DNA from: Bacillota bacterium
GTDB lineage: Bacteria; Bacillota; DTU030; DUMP01
Assembly: GCA_030153805.1 (NCBI GenBank)
Contig: JASKLG010000012.1
Coordinates: 1-32,088 of the forward strand
DNA: 32,088 nucleotides
Direction of reading: 5' to 3'
In this document: positions 17,265 to 26,726 of the stretch, piece after piece
Layout of the letters: each line of letters starts with the position of its first letter
Numbering within the stretch: position 1 is the first letter of the stretch
Notes under the pieces: generated by a model
Told to the model about the DNA's origin: nothing
Seen by the model: only the letters and a program-made list of their open reading frames with translations
Databases searched by the model: none
Program-made: the position numbers and the translations under genes

Positions 17265-18898
17265 ATGTCATCTCTTATCGCATTACCCTGCTCGAACCGG
17301 CCCTTTTGACAGCTCTGGAAGGCGACCCGAACGAAAGCGTTTCTTTTAACTATATTCCGGGCAGCGTGCTGCGGGGCGCAGTGATCGGGAAATACATGCG
17401 CGCCAGAAACCTGAAAACTCTGGATGCTGCGGAGGAGCCGGTAAGGAGGCTCTTCTTTGACGGCACCACGCGCTACCTCAACGGCTACCCCCTCCACCGC
17501 CAGGAAAAGCGCACATTGCCCGTAGCGCTGTCCTGGCAGCAGGACAAGAAAGCTGTGTCCATACAGACAGATGATGCTCCGGCTCCTATTTACGATTTCG
17601 CCATTGATGAACACCCAGAGGAGATAGACCAACCCCAAGGCATAAAGGCGCCGTTTTGCACCTTGTCTGAAGACAGCGTTCGCCTTGTAAGTCCCGAACG
17701 CCAGCTATCCATACATACCGCCCGGAATCGCCGTTACGGCCGGGCGATACGGCAATTTTCCAGTGCGGCTGAAGGACCTTCAGGAGCGGTGTATCGTTAT
17801 GAGGCTCTGGCTGCCGGGCAGAGCTTTGAGGCTTTGATACTTTGCGATCACGATGAAGACGCTGAACTCCTCTTGCCGCTGCTTGAGGGAGAGGTCTTCC
17901 TCGGTGGCTCGCGGAGTGCTGGCTACGGGCGGGCGAAGATTCATGATGTAAAACTAGCCCCTGCAGGCTGGCGCGAAGTGGGCGGGGAGTTGGTAATTAG
18001 TGGGGATGGCAAACTTATCGTCATGTTTTTAAGTGATGCTTTACTGAGAGACGAAAACGGGCAGTTTACAACAGATCCCAGCGTGGTAACCGCTACTTTA
18101 GAAAAGAAATTGGGAATGAAGCTTAAGATGCAAAGGGCTTTTATTCGCTCAGAACCTGTAGGCGGTTTTAACCGGAAGTGGGGTCTTCCACTACCGCAGG
18201 CGCTGGTAATTAAAATGGGGAGTGTTTTTGTTTACCAGTTGATTGGTGGTTCTTCTTACGACGTGACAAAGCTTCTAGAACTGGAAGCCAAAGGGATAGG
18301 CGAACGCCGGGCCGAGGGTTTCGGGCGCCTGGCCTTTAACTGGCATACAGAAGAAAGGTTAGAGGTAGAGCCCAAGGTTTCCGCTGAAGCTCTGGTGCGA
18401 ACTATTAGCGGTGAGGAAAGTAAAACCATAGCGGAGCGCATGGTAGCGCGGATGTTTGAGCGGCGATTAGAAGGCAAGCTGGTTGCCAGGGCTGTTGAAG
18501 TTGCAGATCTCCTGGCCGGCAAGAGGGAGCTACCGAGCAATGCCCAAATATCCAGATTGCGTAGCATAATCCGTAACGAGCTTATGAAAAAAAATCCGGA
18601 TCCGCAGCGCGTGAAGGACTTTTTGAGAGACATTGAGAGCCGCAAGCCGGCGCGGAAGCAGTTTGAGAAAGCGAGAGTAGGGGGGCGGTCTCTACTCGAG
18701 TGGCTGAAGGATACCTTAAATCAAGTCGACCTTGGTCGCTGGGAGCAATTGTTCGGTATAAGCGGACAGGACATTCCAAAGCTGGGTGGGGTCGAACCGG
18801 ATATTAACGAGTCTTTCCGTATCCGCTATATATTACATTATATAGATGCCGTTCTGGCATGTGCGCTTAAGCAAAAAAGAAGAAAGGAGGGAAATTAG
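17261..18898 (+). CDS. csx10: Csx10, Cas5-group RAMP of III-D
   Basis: The 545-aa protein starts MNVISYRITLLEPALLTALE and carries the Csx10-type motif FNYIPGSVLRGAVIGKYM at about 29-46. Two glycine-rich RAMP loops follow, GSRSAGYGRAKI near 220 and GERRAEGFGRLAF near 347. The C-terminal 180 residues are helical and charged. Csx10 takes the Cas5 place and holds the 5' tag end of the crRNA next to Cas10. ATG 17261 overlaps the previous stop as ATGA and has GAGAGG upstream, which excludes the longer frame from 17219. It is diagnostic of subtype III-D. Confidence 0.88.
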   Translation: MNVISYRITLLEPALLTALEGDPNESVSFNYIPGSVLRGAVIGKYMRARNLKTLDAAEEPVRRLFFDGTTRYLNGYPLHRQEKRTLPVALSWQQDKKAVSIQTDDAPAPIYDFAIDEHPEEIDQPQGIKAPFCTLSEDSVRLVSPERQLSIHTARNRRYGRAIRQFSSAAEGPSGAVYRYEALAAGQSFEALILCDHDEDAELLLPLLEGEVFLGGSRSAGYGRAKIHDVKLAPAGWREVGGELVISGDGKLIVMFLSDALLRDENGQFTTDPSVVTATLEKKLGMKLKMQRAFIRSEPVGGFNRKWGLPLPQALVIKMGSVFVYQLIGGSSYDVTKLLELEAKGIGERRAEGFGRLAFNWHTEERLEVEPKVSAEALVRTISGEESKTIAERMVARMFERRLEGKLVARAVEVADLLAGKRELPSNAQISRLRSIIRNELMKKNPDPQRVKDFLRDIESRKPARKQFEKARVGGRSLLEWLKDTLNQVDLGRWEQLFGISGQDIPKLGGVEPDINESFRIRYILHYIDAVLACALKQKRRKEGN

Positions 18899-18900
18899 CA

Positions 18901-20379
18901 GTGGCTGGTGCGTTGTGGGCGGGAAAAGAATCGCGCAAGATAGTTTCCCGGATAGTCGTCGAGGGTGATCTGGTACTGCAGACGCCAGCGCACTTTGGCA
19001 ACGGTGACACCGATGAGCTGGTGGACATGCCGCTGCTGGTGGACCCGTTGGATAGCCGGACGCCGCTCTTGACTGGCGCCTCGGTAACGGGAGCTTTACG
19101 CAGTTACTTGCGCGAGCGGGAACGGGGTTACGGTCAGCGTGCTGATAATGAGTCCGCAAGCGTCCTTTTATTCGGGGCGCTGAAAGATAATAAAAATAAC
19201 AATGAAGAAGGCGAACAAAGCTCGCTGATCGTTGAGGATGCGTTGGGTAAAAACTTTGGAATCGAAATCCGCAACGGCGTGGTCATTGATCCCAAAAGTC
19301 GCACCTCCCGGGAAGACCGGCTTTTTGACCTTGAACTTTGGCAGGCCGGCACCACCTTCCCTCTGCGTTTTGAGTTGGTAATCCGGGAGGGCGACGACGA
19401 AGTCAAGCTCAAGCAGGCTCTGGCAACGGCACTGGAAGGTTTTAACGATGGAAGCATCACACTGGGTGCCCGCAAACGGCGCGGTTACGGGCGAGTTCAT
19501 GTGCCCGGGTGGCGGGTCAAAATATACGACTTAACCACCCCCGAGGGCCTTCTCGACTGGATTGAGAACGGAGATAAACCGCTCGATGACGTCGATCCGG
19601 TTTCGGACATTAAGACGGCGCTCGGGGTTGAGGAGCTGCTTCCCGATAAGCGCCGGTTCTTGCGTCTCAGTGCAACTTTTTCCCTTGATGGTTCGCTTCT
19701 TATTCGCTCTGGCAGTGGGCAGGACGACCGGGGCCCCGATATAGTCCATTTACATGCAAGACAAGCCGATGGCAGTATTAAGCCTGTTTTATCCGGTACG
19801 AGCGTGGCCGGGGCATTACGCGCACGGGCTTTGAAAATAGCCAATACGATAGCTAACGGGGATCGCGCCTGGAAACTGGTTGAGGAGATGTTTGGACCTG
19901 AGATTAAGCAGGGAGTTGTGCCCAGGTCCAGTCGCGTCACAGCACATGAAACGGCCATAGAAAATGCAAGGACAGACTTAGTGCAGAACCGGGTCAGCAT
20001 CGACCGCTTCACGAGCGGCGCGCGGGAGATTGCACTCTTTAATGAGCAGCCGGCCTTCGGCGGCGATGACACCGTACTTACGCTTGAGGTGCGTCTGCTG
20101 AACCCGCAAGTCCACGAAATTGGCCTCCTTTTACTTTTGCTAAAAGACCTCTGGACGGGAGATTTGCCGCTGGGCGGTGAGGTCAGCGTTGGACGGGGAC
20201 GATTGAAAGGCGAACGGGCGACATTGACCTTGCAACGAGATGGCGCGGATCAGGAATGGAAAATTGTGGCCAACGGGCAAGGTTTGACGGTCGATGATAG
20301 AGCCCGTGGCGTCTTGGAACAGTTCGTGAGTGCCTTAACCAAGTACCTAAAGGAGGGGTGGTATGAAACGGGAGATTAA
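18901..20379 (+). CDS. Double Cas7 (two Csm3-like domains fused), III-D
   Basis: Two RAMP units lie in one 492-aa chain. Unit 1 (about 15-205) has NGDTDELVDMPLLVDPL with Asp42 in the target-cleavage position, then LLTGASVTGALRSYL and the glycine-rich loop LGARKRRGYGRVHV. Unit 2 (about 252-470) has GQDDRGPDIVHLHA with Asp280 in the equivalent place, PVLSGTSVAGALRARA, and GGEVSVGRGRLKG. Both units thus seem able to cut target RNA. Fused Cas7 subunits are known in III-D and culminate in the single-chain III-E effector. GTG 18901 follows AAAGGAGGG, 2 nt after the csx10 stop. Confidence 0.85.
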   Translation: MAGALWAGKESRKIVSRIVVEGDLVLQTPAHFGNGDTDELVDMPLLVDPLDSRTPLLTGASVTGALRSYLRERERGYGQRADNESASVLLFGALKDNKNNNEEGEQSSLIVEDALGKNFGIEIRNGVVIDPKSRTSREDRLFDLELWQAGTTFPLRFELVIREGDDEVKLKQALATALEGFNDGSITLGARKRRGYGRVHVPGWRVKIYDLTTPEGLLDWIENGDKPLDDVDPVSDIKTALGVEELLPDKRRFLRLSATFSLDGSLLIRSGSGQDDRGPDIVHLHARQADGSIKPVLSGTSVAGALRARALKIANTIANGDRAWKLVEEMFGPEIKQGVVPRSSRVTAHETAIENARTDLVQNRVSIDRFTSGAREIALFNEQPAFGGDDTVLTLEVRLLNPQVHEIGLLLLLLKDLWTGDLPLGGEVSVGRGRLKGERATLTLQRDGADQEWKIVANGQGLTVDDRARGVLEQFVSALTKYLKEGWYETGD

Positions 20380-20959
20380 ACCGTATCCTGCCGTAGTCGC
20401 CCCCATAGCCACTGACGGAATCAGCAGCGATATTAAAAAATGGTTACAGAGGCAAGCCACCCAGTACGGCCTTAAATGGCTCCTGGCCCACGCTGATGAT
20501 GGGGTGATTTGGGGCAAGGCGGACCAAGGGGAACTCGTTACGTCAGACAGCATTACCCCGGAGGTTTCGCCGCCTTTGCGAAGAGAGACATTGCAGCAGG
20601 TGCGACTATTCGCCCCCTACGCCGAACTCCTGCTGTGGCGCGACGGGGATGACCAGTGGCACGCCCGTCTGATACGTGACGCGAAAGAAGTGGAGACTCC
20701 AGTTTGGCGGGAAGCAATCGATGAATATCAAATCCTCTGGGGAACTCATGCAGAACCGCTTTCTAACGGCTTTACCCTAATGACCGACGGCCTTCAAGGA
20801 TTGCGCCATGCCGTGCCCCTTGAAGTGAGAGGAACGTTTAAAGAAGAGTACCGTCCCTTGCGTCTTTGGGTAAGGCATTACATCAAAGAAGATGAGGACG
20901 GCTTTGCGCGCATCGTCGCCAGCCGGTTGTTAGACCTAAAAATGGAGGGAGTGAAATGA
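20363..20959 (+). CDS. csx19: CRISPR-associated protein Csx19 (III-D)
   Basis: A 198-aa protein with no catalytic motif. The N-terminus reads MKREIKPYPAVVAPIATDGI. Later stretches LRLFAPYAELLLWRDGD-like (actual VRLFAPYAELLLWRDGDDQW) and DEYQILWGTHAEPLSNGFTL are characteristic of the Csx19/TIGR03984 family found only in III-D loci. In III-D complexes it is an accessory subunit contacting Cas10 and the Cas7 line. ATG 20363 has AAGGAGG directly upstream and overlaps the previous gene by 17 nt. The stop overlaps the next start as ATGA. Confidence 0.82.
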   Translation: MKREIKPYPAVVAPIATDGISSDIKKWLQRQATQYGLKWLLAHADDGVIWGKADQGELVTSDSITPEVSPPLRRETLQQVRLFAPYAELLLWRDGDDQWHARLIRDAKEVETPVWREAIDEYQILWGTHAEPLSNGFTLMTDGLQGLRHAVPLEVRGTFKEEYRPLRLWVRHYIKEDEDGFARIVASRLLDLKMEGVK

Positions 20960-23373
20960 GCAAAAAAACCATTTTAAATCTGCCCAAACACCGCAATCCC
21001 GGTCCCAACCGCACTGCCAGCGCCCCCTACAATTTCGTGCCCTTGCCGGAGGTTGTCGTGACGGCGGTCAACAGTGCGAATGATCTTCCGGACCACGACC
21101 GATATGAACCGGATAAATATACAGGGTATTTCGACGTTACACTGACAACCAGATCACTGCTCTACATCCGTTGCCCTTTTACCCTGGAAGAATTTTTGCA
21201 GCAGGAGCGCGGTGAGGATAGTGACGCACCATTTCGCCAGCAGGTCAAAAACACCCCGCACTTCTTCTACACGCGTGATCCGAGCCAACCGGTCATTCCA
21301 GGCAGCAGCCTTCGCGGCATGCTCCGCAGCCTGCTGGAGATTGTCAGTTACGGCAAAGTGCAGTGGGTGAGCAATTCTTTCAAGATCTTTTATCGTGCAG
21401 TAGCAGCGGCGAAGGACGATCCTCTTAGAGAACCCTATAGGCAGATAATAGGTAAATTTGGTGTTAACGTCAAAGCTGGCTACCTAATTAAAAAGGGTGA
21501 GGAGTGGTATATCAGGCCTGCAAAGAAACCTGCAGACATGGGATGGCCTGAGAAGGGAGCCTATATTAGTATAAAAGAGAACGATATTCCCAAAGGTGCC
21601 ATCCCCGGATTTATTCCTTTTAACTCGACCCAGTATAGACCCCAATATCACCCCGTAAGTTTTGATATCGAAATTCGTAAAGGTAAACGTGGTGAATTTG
21701 TTAAAGTAACAAAAATTGGTCCACTCGATGCTGGATATTCGTACCGAGGTTTCCTGGTATGTTCTGGAAATATGATTGAAACCGGAGATAACAGAAATAC
21801 TCCGTCACCTCGTAGGAGGCACGCACTTGTATTAGAGGCAAATGATGACGCAAAACTTCTTAAAATCAACAGGCAGGCAGTGGAGGACTATCTGGATGCA
21901 TTGACCCCATTTCAAACTGAGCCACCTTTCGATGAAAAGATGGGATGTCTGGTAGAAGGGCGCCCAATTTTCTACATCGAGAGGGATGGGGAAGTGTTCT
22001 TTTTCGGACACTGTCCTAACTTTAGGGTACCGGCATTTGAGGAAGATAAGAAAAGGGCTGTTACACCGTTCGATTTTGTTCCCGAAGAGCTCCGTCGGCC
22101 GGAGGACATTGACTACGCTGAGGCACTTTTTGGCTTTGTCCGCACGCGTGAAGAACTGGATGACATGAAGCGGCGCCGCATTATCCAGGAAATACCCCAA
22201 CAGGGCGATAAAAGGCGCGCCTATGCCGGTCGCGTGTTTGTGACGGATGCCGTGCTCGTGGAAGGTCAAACCGGCATCTGGCTGTCGGACAGGCCCATTG
22301 TCCCCAAGATTCTCGCCTCGCCCAAACCAACGGCTTTTCAACATTATCTCGTTCAGACAAGCAGTGAAAAAAGTGAGCTTAAACATTACGACAGCAAGAC
22401 ACCCCAGGAGACGGTCATTCGCGGGCACAAACGCTACTGGCTGCAAGGGGAGCGGAGCGTAGAGGATATCCGAGAAACCAACGAGATACCAAACAGCAGC
22501 ACACAACATACCCAGTTTAAGCCCATTAAGCCCGGCGTCAAGTTTAAGTTCCGCATTTATTTTGAAAACCTCTCCGAGCGAGAGCTGGGTGCCCTTTGCT
22601 GGGTACTGCACCCGCTGGGCGGCCCGAACAAGGAATACTGCCACCAACTCGGCATGGGCAAACCCTTGGGCATGGGCGCGGTAAAGTTGGAAGCGACCCT
22701 CTATCTAACCGACCGCACCAAGCGCTATGCTTCGCTGTTCGACGGAGATAGTTGGCAAACGGGAATATCCGGCTCAGGGCAGGCACTGTCCGATCGTGCT
22801 ACGTTGGAGCAGCTTACTAGAGAGTTTGAAAAGCATGTGCTGGGTGTGCTCAATCCGAGTAAGCCCTGTACCCATTTATATGAACTAAAGCGTATCGCTA
22901 TGTTGCTAAAGATGATGGAGTGGCCCGGCTATCCACCTGTACCCAATGGCCCGATATTTTTGGCGCATGAGAACCGCCCCAACACCCGTTACATGAGAAT
23001 TCAGCCTGAAAATGAGTACAGCAATCGCCCCGTGTTGCCCGATCCGTCTGCTTTCGGCTGTTTAACCGGAGATGCAGAGCCATCAGCAACTTCTGGCGAG
23101 GTTTCACCTAGCTCGGAGGAAAGAAAAGAAGTGCCTTCTCCCACCGTATCCGCGGAAACCGTTTACAGATCAATCATGGCCTTACGCGGACCAGGGGATG
23201 TAAGTCGTGTCCCCCAGATCGTCAGGCAAATTGAAAAAATGAATGATCCCGCGGGGCGCCGTGAGTGCGCCGAGATGCTACGGCAATGGCTACATAAGCA
23301 AAAACTCTGGAATAAGGAACCTCATGCAAGCGCTGAATGGCGCAAGCGGGTTGAACAATGGCTTAAAGACTGA
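20956..23373 (+). CDS. Large Cas7 RAMP of the TIGR03986 family (III-D)
   Basis: The 805-aa subunit starts MSKKTILNLPKHRNPGPNRT and carries the RAMP motif PVIPGSSLRGMLRSLLEI at about 113-130. The family signature AGYLIKKGEEWYIRPA follows near 175. A glycine-rich loop KPLGMGAVKLEATL lies near 568. The last 100 residues are a Pro/Ser linker and a helical tail that I do not recognise. It is the terminal Cas7 subunit of III-D. The stretch 21360-22080 is visibly richer in A+T than the gene ends. ATG 20956 follows GGAGGGAG and overlaps the Csx19 stop. It ends the III-D operon. Confidence 0.88.
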   Translation: MSKKTILNLPKHRNPGPNRTASAPYNFVPLPEVVVTAVNSANDLPDHDRYEPDKYTGYFDVTLTTRSLLYIRCPFTLEEFLQQERGEDSDAPFRQQVKNTPHFFYTRDPSQPVIPGSSLRGMLRSLLEIVSYGKVQWVSNSFKIFYRAVAAAKDDPLREPYRQIIGKFGVNVKAGYLIKKGEEWYIRPAKKPADMGWPEKGAYISIKENDIPKGAIPGFIPFNSTQYRPQYHPVSFDIEIRKGKRGEFVKVTKIGPLDAGYSYRGFLVCSGNMIETGDNRNTPSPRRRHALVLEANDDAKLLKINRQAVEDYLDALTPFQTEPPFDEKMGCLVEGRPIFYIERDGEVFFFGHCPNFRVPAFEEDKKRAVTPFDFVPEELRRPEDIDYAEALFGFVRTREELDDMKRRRIIQEIPQQGDKRRAYAGRVFVTDAVLVEGQTGIWLSDRPIVPKILASPKPTAFQHYLVQTSSEKSELKHYDSKTPQETVIRGHKRYWLQGERSVEDIRETNEIPNSSTQHTQFKPIKPGVKFKFRIYFENLSERELGALCWVLHPLGGPNKEYCHQLGMGKPLGMGAVKLEATLYLTDRTKRYASLFDGDSWQTGISGSGQALSDRATLEQLTREFEKHVLGVLNPSKPCTHLYELKRIAMLLKMMEWPGYPPVPNGPIFLAHENRPNTRYMRIQPENEYSNRPVLPDPSAFGCLTGDAEPSATSGEVSPSSEERKEVPSPTVSAETVYRSIMALRGPGDVSRVPQIVRQIEKMNDPAGRRECAEMLRQWLHKQKLWNKEPHASAEWRKRVEQWLKD

Positions 23374-23498
23374 TCCAATGCTGGCCTGACCAATTTCTTA
23401 CCGGTAATGGGTGAGGCGGAGATTTTCGATCGCCGAGTGTGGTGAAGCAGTGCGAAATGGTTATCTTGTGGCTTAGCCATCGCCGAGGAGGTGTGTAA
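23374..23498 (+). promoter_or_regulatory. Spacer between the III-D and I-B operons, with a palindrome
   Basis: This 125-nt gap is the only clear break in the long cas run and is the natural place for an I-B promoter. It holds the perfect 10-bp palindrome TTACCGGTAA (23398-23407), a possible operator. No convincing -35/-10 pair was found. GAGGAGG at about 23488-23494 is the cas8 ribosome-binding site. Confidence 0.35.
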
Positions 23499-25022
23499 AT
23501 GGTTCGCAAGAATGCTTCCCAGAAGCAGCCGAACATTCAGGTCCAACTCGACCTGGAGCATCCTACAGGGAATTTCTGGGTAGACAACGGTTTGGTGGCT
23601 TTGTGCGATTTGGTGGGCGAAGGAGCCTATCCGGTTGATAAAGTCCTGGAAGAGGTCCAGCAGCGTCTATTGCAGAAGACGGGCAACAAAGGCGAATACC
23701 TCGACGAAAATACAGGGGAATTGACGGAGTATGAGAAGGTAAATTGGGTTTACCCTACCAATCTTTTTATCAAGGTTTCAGGCAACGCGCCTAAAAAGAA
23801 GTTCCGCAGTAAAGAGTATCCCACTCACCCTCCCCGCTTCGAACTGGGCCTCCGGTTCAGTAAAAATCAGAAATACTGTGACATTTGCGGGAACCTTGCC
23901 CCTGTAACCGATGCCAAAATGTGGATGTTCCCTTTTATCGTTGATCCTGGCAAATTTGGCACTTTTTATTCCAAAGGAAAACGAGGCATCTATTTATGTC
24001 CTCGATGCGCCGTGGCAGGGGCAGCAGGGTATCTAAACTGGCTTTGGGTGGCTCAGGGAAGGGACGCGCTGCATTTTTTCCTCTTCCACAGCGATTTAGA
24101 CGAAATATCCCGTCTCCAGCGGGAAGTATTGCACCCTTTAAGCTTATTAAGAGAAGGCAGAGGAGGCAATATTGGTCTTCCTTTCTCCGGCCCTTACCTG
24201 CACGAGACAACTTTAGGTTTGCTGCTGGAGCTCTTTTCCCACGTGCAGCGCTCAGAACACCTTTCTGAAGAAGGAAGAAAATTGCTGGCCTCCCTGCTGG
24301 GGGCGGAGGATTCTTTGCCTCCAGCTCCTCTCACCCTGTATGCAATTACGGGAAAGCCAGGACAGGCATTTAACATGCAAGTCTTCCGCGAGTTTTCCCA
24401 TCTCCACGCGCTTTATCGCCTTTACGAAGCCTGGATAAAGGCATTGGGGGGCGACAACCCGCAGCGTACTCTGACGAATGTCTTCCGCCAATTTCAGACG
24501 AGGGAGGGGAACCAGTACAACACTTTGTGGCGGGAAAAGATAGCCTGGGCCGTGCTGGAATTTAGTGATCCCTTACCCTACGTGGAGGCCTTCCTGTTTG
24601 ACGCCCGGGCCAAAGAGAAGAATCCGTTCCCTCTGTCCTGGGGGACGGAACCTGTATTAGACCATTATGTCAAGGAGGTATTGAATGTGGATGAGAATCT
24701 GCTAAGGGTGCTGGGGGGCTTTGGCCACAGCCTCGGGAATGTGGCCCATGAAAAAAATGAGATGGGGCTCCTCTATGGGCTGCGGAATGCCAAGAACCTC
24801 GAGGAATTCTTGCGTGTCTTGAATGACATTCAATTCCGGCTTGAACTGACAGTTCCCGAGAAGCTGCTGGAGATAGGGCAGGGAGAGCGCGTCGCTGGCA
24901 GCCCGTGGGTGCGGGTTAAAACTATGCTTTCCATATATGCCATGAACAACTATCTCCGGGCCGAGAAAGGCCCTAAACCTGAACAAGGAGGAAGTGCCAA
25001 TGAGCAATCTGCAGGCGAGTAA
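23499..25022 (+). CDS. cas8b1: Cas8b1/Cst1, large subunit of type I-B Cascade
   Basis: The 507-aa protein has the Cst1 layout. The N-terminal WVDNGLVALCDLVG lies near 27-40. A four-cysteine zinc site follows, with Cys127 and Cys130 in YCDICG and Cys167 and Cys170 in YLCPRCA. The rest is a long helical C-terminal half. Cas8 recognises the PAM and recruits Cas3 in the I-B complex. GAGGAGG precedes ATG 23499, and the 3' end overlaps cas7 by 23 nt. The gene set that follows (cas7/cst2, cas5, cas3, cas4, cas1, cas2) is the Tneap-type I-B order without its own cas6. Confidence 0.9.
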   Translation: MVRKNASQKQPNIQVQLDLEHPTGNFWVDNGLVALCDLVGEGAYPVDKVLEEVQQRLLQKTGNKGEYLDENTGELTEYEKVNWVYPTNLFIKVSGNAPKKKFRSKEYPTHPPRFELGLRFSKNQKYCDICGNLAPVTDAKMWMFPFIVDPGKFGTFYSKGKRGIYLCPRCAVAGAAGYLNWLWVAQGRDALHFFLFHSDLDEISRLQREVLHPLSLLREGRGGNIGLPFSGPYLHETTLGLLLELFSHVQRSEHLSEEGRKLLASLLGAEDSLPPAPLTLYAITGKPGQAFNMQVFREFSHLHALYRLYEAWIKALGGDNPQRTLTNVFRQFQTREGNQYNTLWREKIAWAVLEFSDPLPYVEAFLFDARAKEKNPFPLSWGTEPVLDHYVKEVLNVDENLLRVLGGFGHSLGNVAHEKNEMGLLYGLRNAKNLEEFLRVLNDIQFRLELTVPEKLLEIGQGERVAGSPWVRVKTMLSIYAMNNYLRAEKGPKPEQGGSANEQSAGE

Positions 25023-25971
25023 AGCTGTTGCCCTGGGTTATTTGATGAAGGTGTCGGCGGGCAACATCAATGCTTCGCACACAGAAGGCAATGTGATGGT
25101 GGCGAAGAAGGTCACCCTGCCCGACGGCAGCTCTGTCCCCTATTTTTCCGGACAGGCACAGCGGAGGATGCTGCGCGACCGGATGGAAGAGCTGGGCTTT
25201 ACCTTGTCGGAGACCTCGGCCCTGGTTAGCGGGCAGGAGGTTACCCCGCCTGTTCGCCCGTGGGAGTTTATAGACGAGGACCTGTTCGGGTATCTGGACC
25301 CCTCCGGTGGCCGTCGCCGGACTTCCCCCGTGCGGGTTTCAGCAGCTGTAGGTCTTTTCCCCTTCCAGGGTGACCGGGACCTGGGGACCCGCTCCTTCGA
25401 GCGCTTTGGTCAAACCATGGAGGCGGGGGGCAACATGTTCGAGACCGAGCTCTACGCCAATTTGTTTAAAGGAAATATGCTGGTGGAACTGGACAGGATA
25501 GGCATATTCAGCGACCTGGAGGTAGGGAAGCAAAAGGAAGTACCTGAAGGGGCAGAAAAGATGGAGAAAAACGGCCGCCAGTTCTATATCCTTTCCGCAG
25601 CGGAGCGGCAGCGCCGCCTCCAGGCCCTTCTTGAGGCCTTGGGCCTCCTCTGGGGCGGGGGGCGAACGGCCCGGATGCTCAGCGACCTTTCGCCGCGCTT
25701 CCTCGCCTACGCACGGCTGAAGGTAAAGCATCCGGTTTTCTTAGAGGCTTTACAGGCTCGTTTTGTTGAGGGTTCTTTTTACCTCAACCCTGAACCGTTG
25801 CTGGGTGCTTTGGAGAAGTTCAAAAACTATCAGGAAACAATTATATTCGGGCTGGAAAGCGGATTTTTCGGCAATGAGGCGGAAATTCGGCAGCAACTTC
25901 AGGATTACGGTCCTGTGTACACCGTCCATGGGGCGATAGCTAAGGCGAAGGAGGATTTAGGAAAGCTATGA
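25000..25971 (+). CDS. cas7: Cas7/Cst2 (DevR), I-B backbone subunit
   Basis: A 323-aa Cas7 of the Cst2/DevR family: LGYLMKVSAGNINASHTEGN, then KKVTLPDGSSVPYFSGQA and QRRMLRDRM at the N-terminus are the usual family signature. Six or so copies would coat the crRNA spacer in Cascade. ATG 25000 is preferred over the GTG at 24994 because AAGGAGG (about 24985-24991) is optimally placed for it. It overlaps cas8 upstream and cas5 downstream (ATGA), indicating coupled translation. Confidence 0.92.
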   Translation: MSNLQASKAVALGYLMKVSAGNINASHTEGNVMVAKKVTLPDGSSVPYFSGQAQRRMLRDRMEELGFTLSETSALVSGQEVTPPVRPWEFIDEDLFGYLDPSGGRRRTSPVRVSAAVGLFPFQGDRDLGTRSFERFGQTMEAGGNMFETELYANLFKGNMLVELDRIGIFSDLEVGKQKEVPEGAEKMEKNGRQFYILSAAERQRRLQALLEALGLLWGGGRTARMLSDLSPRFLAYARLKVKHPVFLEALQARFVEGSFYLNPEPLLGALEKFKNYQETIIFGLESGFFGNEAEIRQQLQDYGPVYTVHGAIAKAKEDLGKL

Positions 25972-26726
25972 ACGTCCTCTGGGTAAAGGTGGCTGCGCCT
26001 GTAGCCTCCTTTCGCCGGCCGCTGGATCATAACTACCAGCGGACGTTACTTTTACCGCCTCCTACTACGCTTTTGGGCCTGGCAGGGGCGGCCCTTGGCC
26101 TCTCTGAAGGGGAGCTCTGGCACAAGGGTCCTCCCTTGCAGGGGCTGCTCGTCGCGGCCCTCGCTTTGCAAAAGCCTGGTGGTGCCCGGGACATGTGGAC
26201 AGTAATGAAGATCAAAAACAATAAAATCACGGAACGTTCTCCCTATTTTCGCGAACTCCTTTTCTTTGCTCGCTACATGTTGCTTTATGGTGGCCCGACT
26301 GACCTGCTAGAGGCTTTGCAGGCTGCCTTTACAGACCCTGTATACCCTCTATCCTTAGGGCGCGAAGATGAATTAATTATTCTGGAAGATATGGGCCTGG
26401 AAAGGGCAGTCGCAGGGGAAGCCCGCTTTTTTGGCACCGTTATTCCAGGGGATCTCCGGCAGCTTGATTTTCGCTGGCTGCCCCGGCCAGGGATTATTTT
26501 CGAGCCTCCAGTTGTAGAAGTTTTGCCTTTGGGTTTCGAACTTGACCAAAGGGGGATGCGTCATCCGGTGGGGGCCACGCCCTTTACTTTCCTCCCCTTT
26601 GATTTAGAAGTCGAAGTCCCCGGGCAGAAAGAGGTTTTTACCCTGGAGGCGCTGGAAGGGAGGAGCTTTACGTGGATGAATTCACCCTCCTTGGCAAACC
26701 GGATACCCCTCTCCTGGTCCACCTGA
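25968..26726 (+). CDS. cas5b: Cas5b, I-B Cascade subunit
   Basis: This 252-aa Cas5 begins MNVLWVKVAAPVASFRRPLD and has the family feature LLLPPPTTLLGLAGAALGL at about 27-45, followed by FYR-like strands. Cas5 caps the 5' tag end of the crRNA in Cascade. There is no sign that it is a nuclease as in I-C. Its start overlaps the cas7 stop as ATGA, and its 3' end overlaps cas3 by 55 nt. Confidence 0.9.
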   Translation: MNVLWVKVAAPVASFRRPLDHNYQRTLLLPPPTTLLGLAGAALGLSEGELWHKGPPLQGLLVAALALQKPGGARDMWTVMKIKNNKITERSPYFRELLFFARYMLLYGGPTDLLEALQAAFTDPVYPLSLGREDELIILEDMGLERAVAGEARFFGTVIPGDLRQLDFRWLPRPGIIFEPPVVEVLPLGFELDQRGMRHPVGATPFTFLPFDLEVEVPGQKEVFTLEALEGRSFTWMNSPSLANRIPLSWST

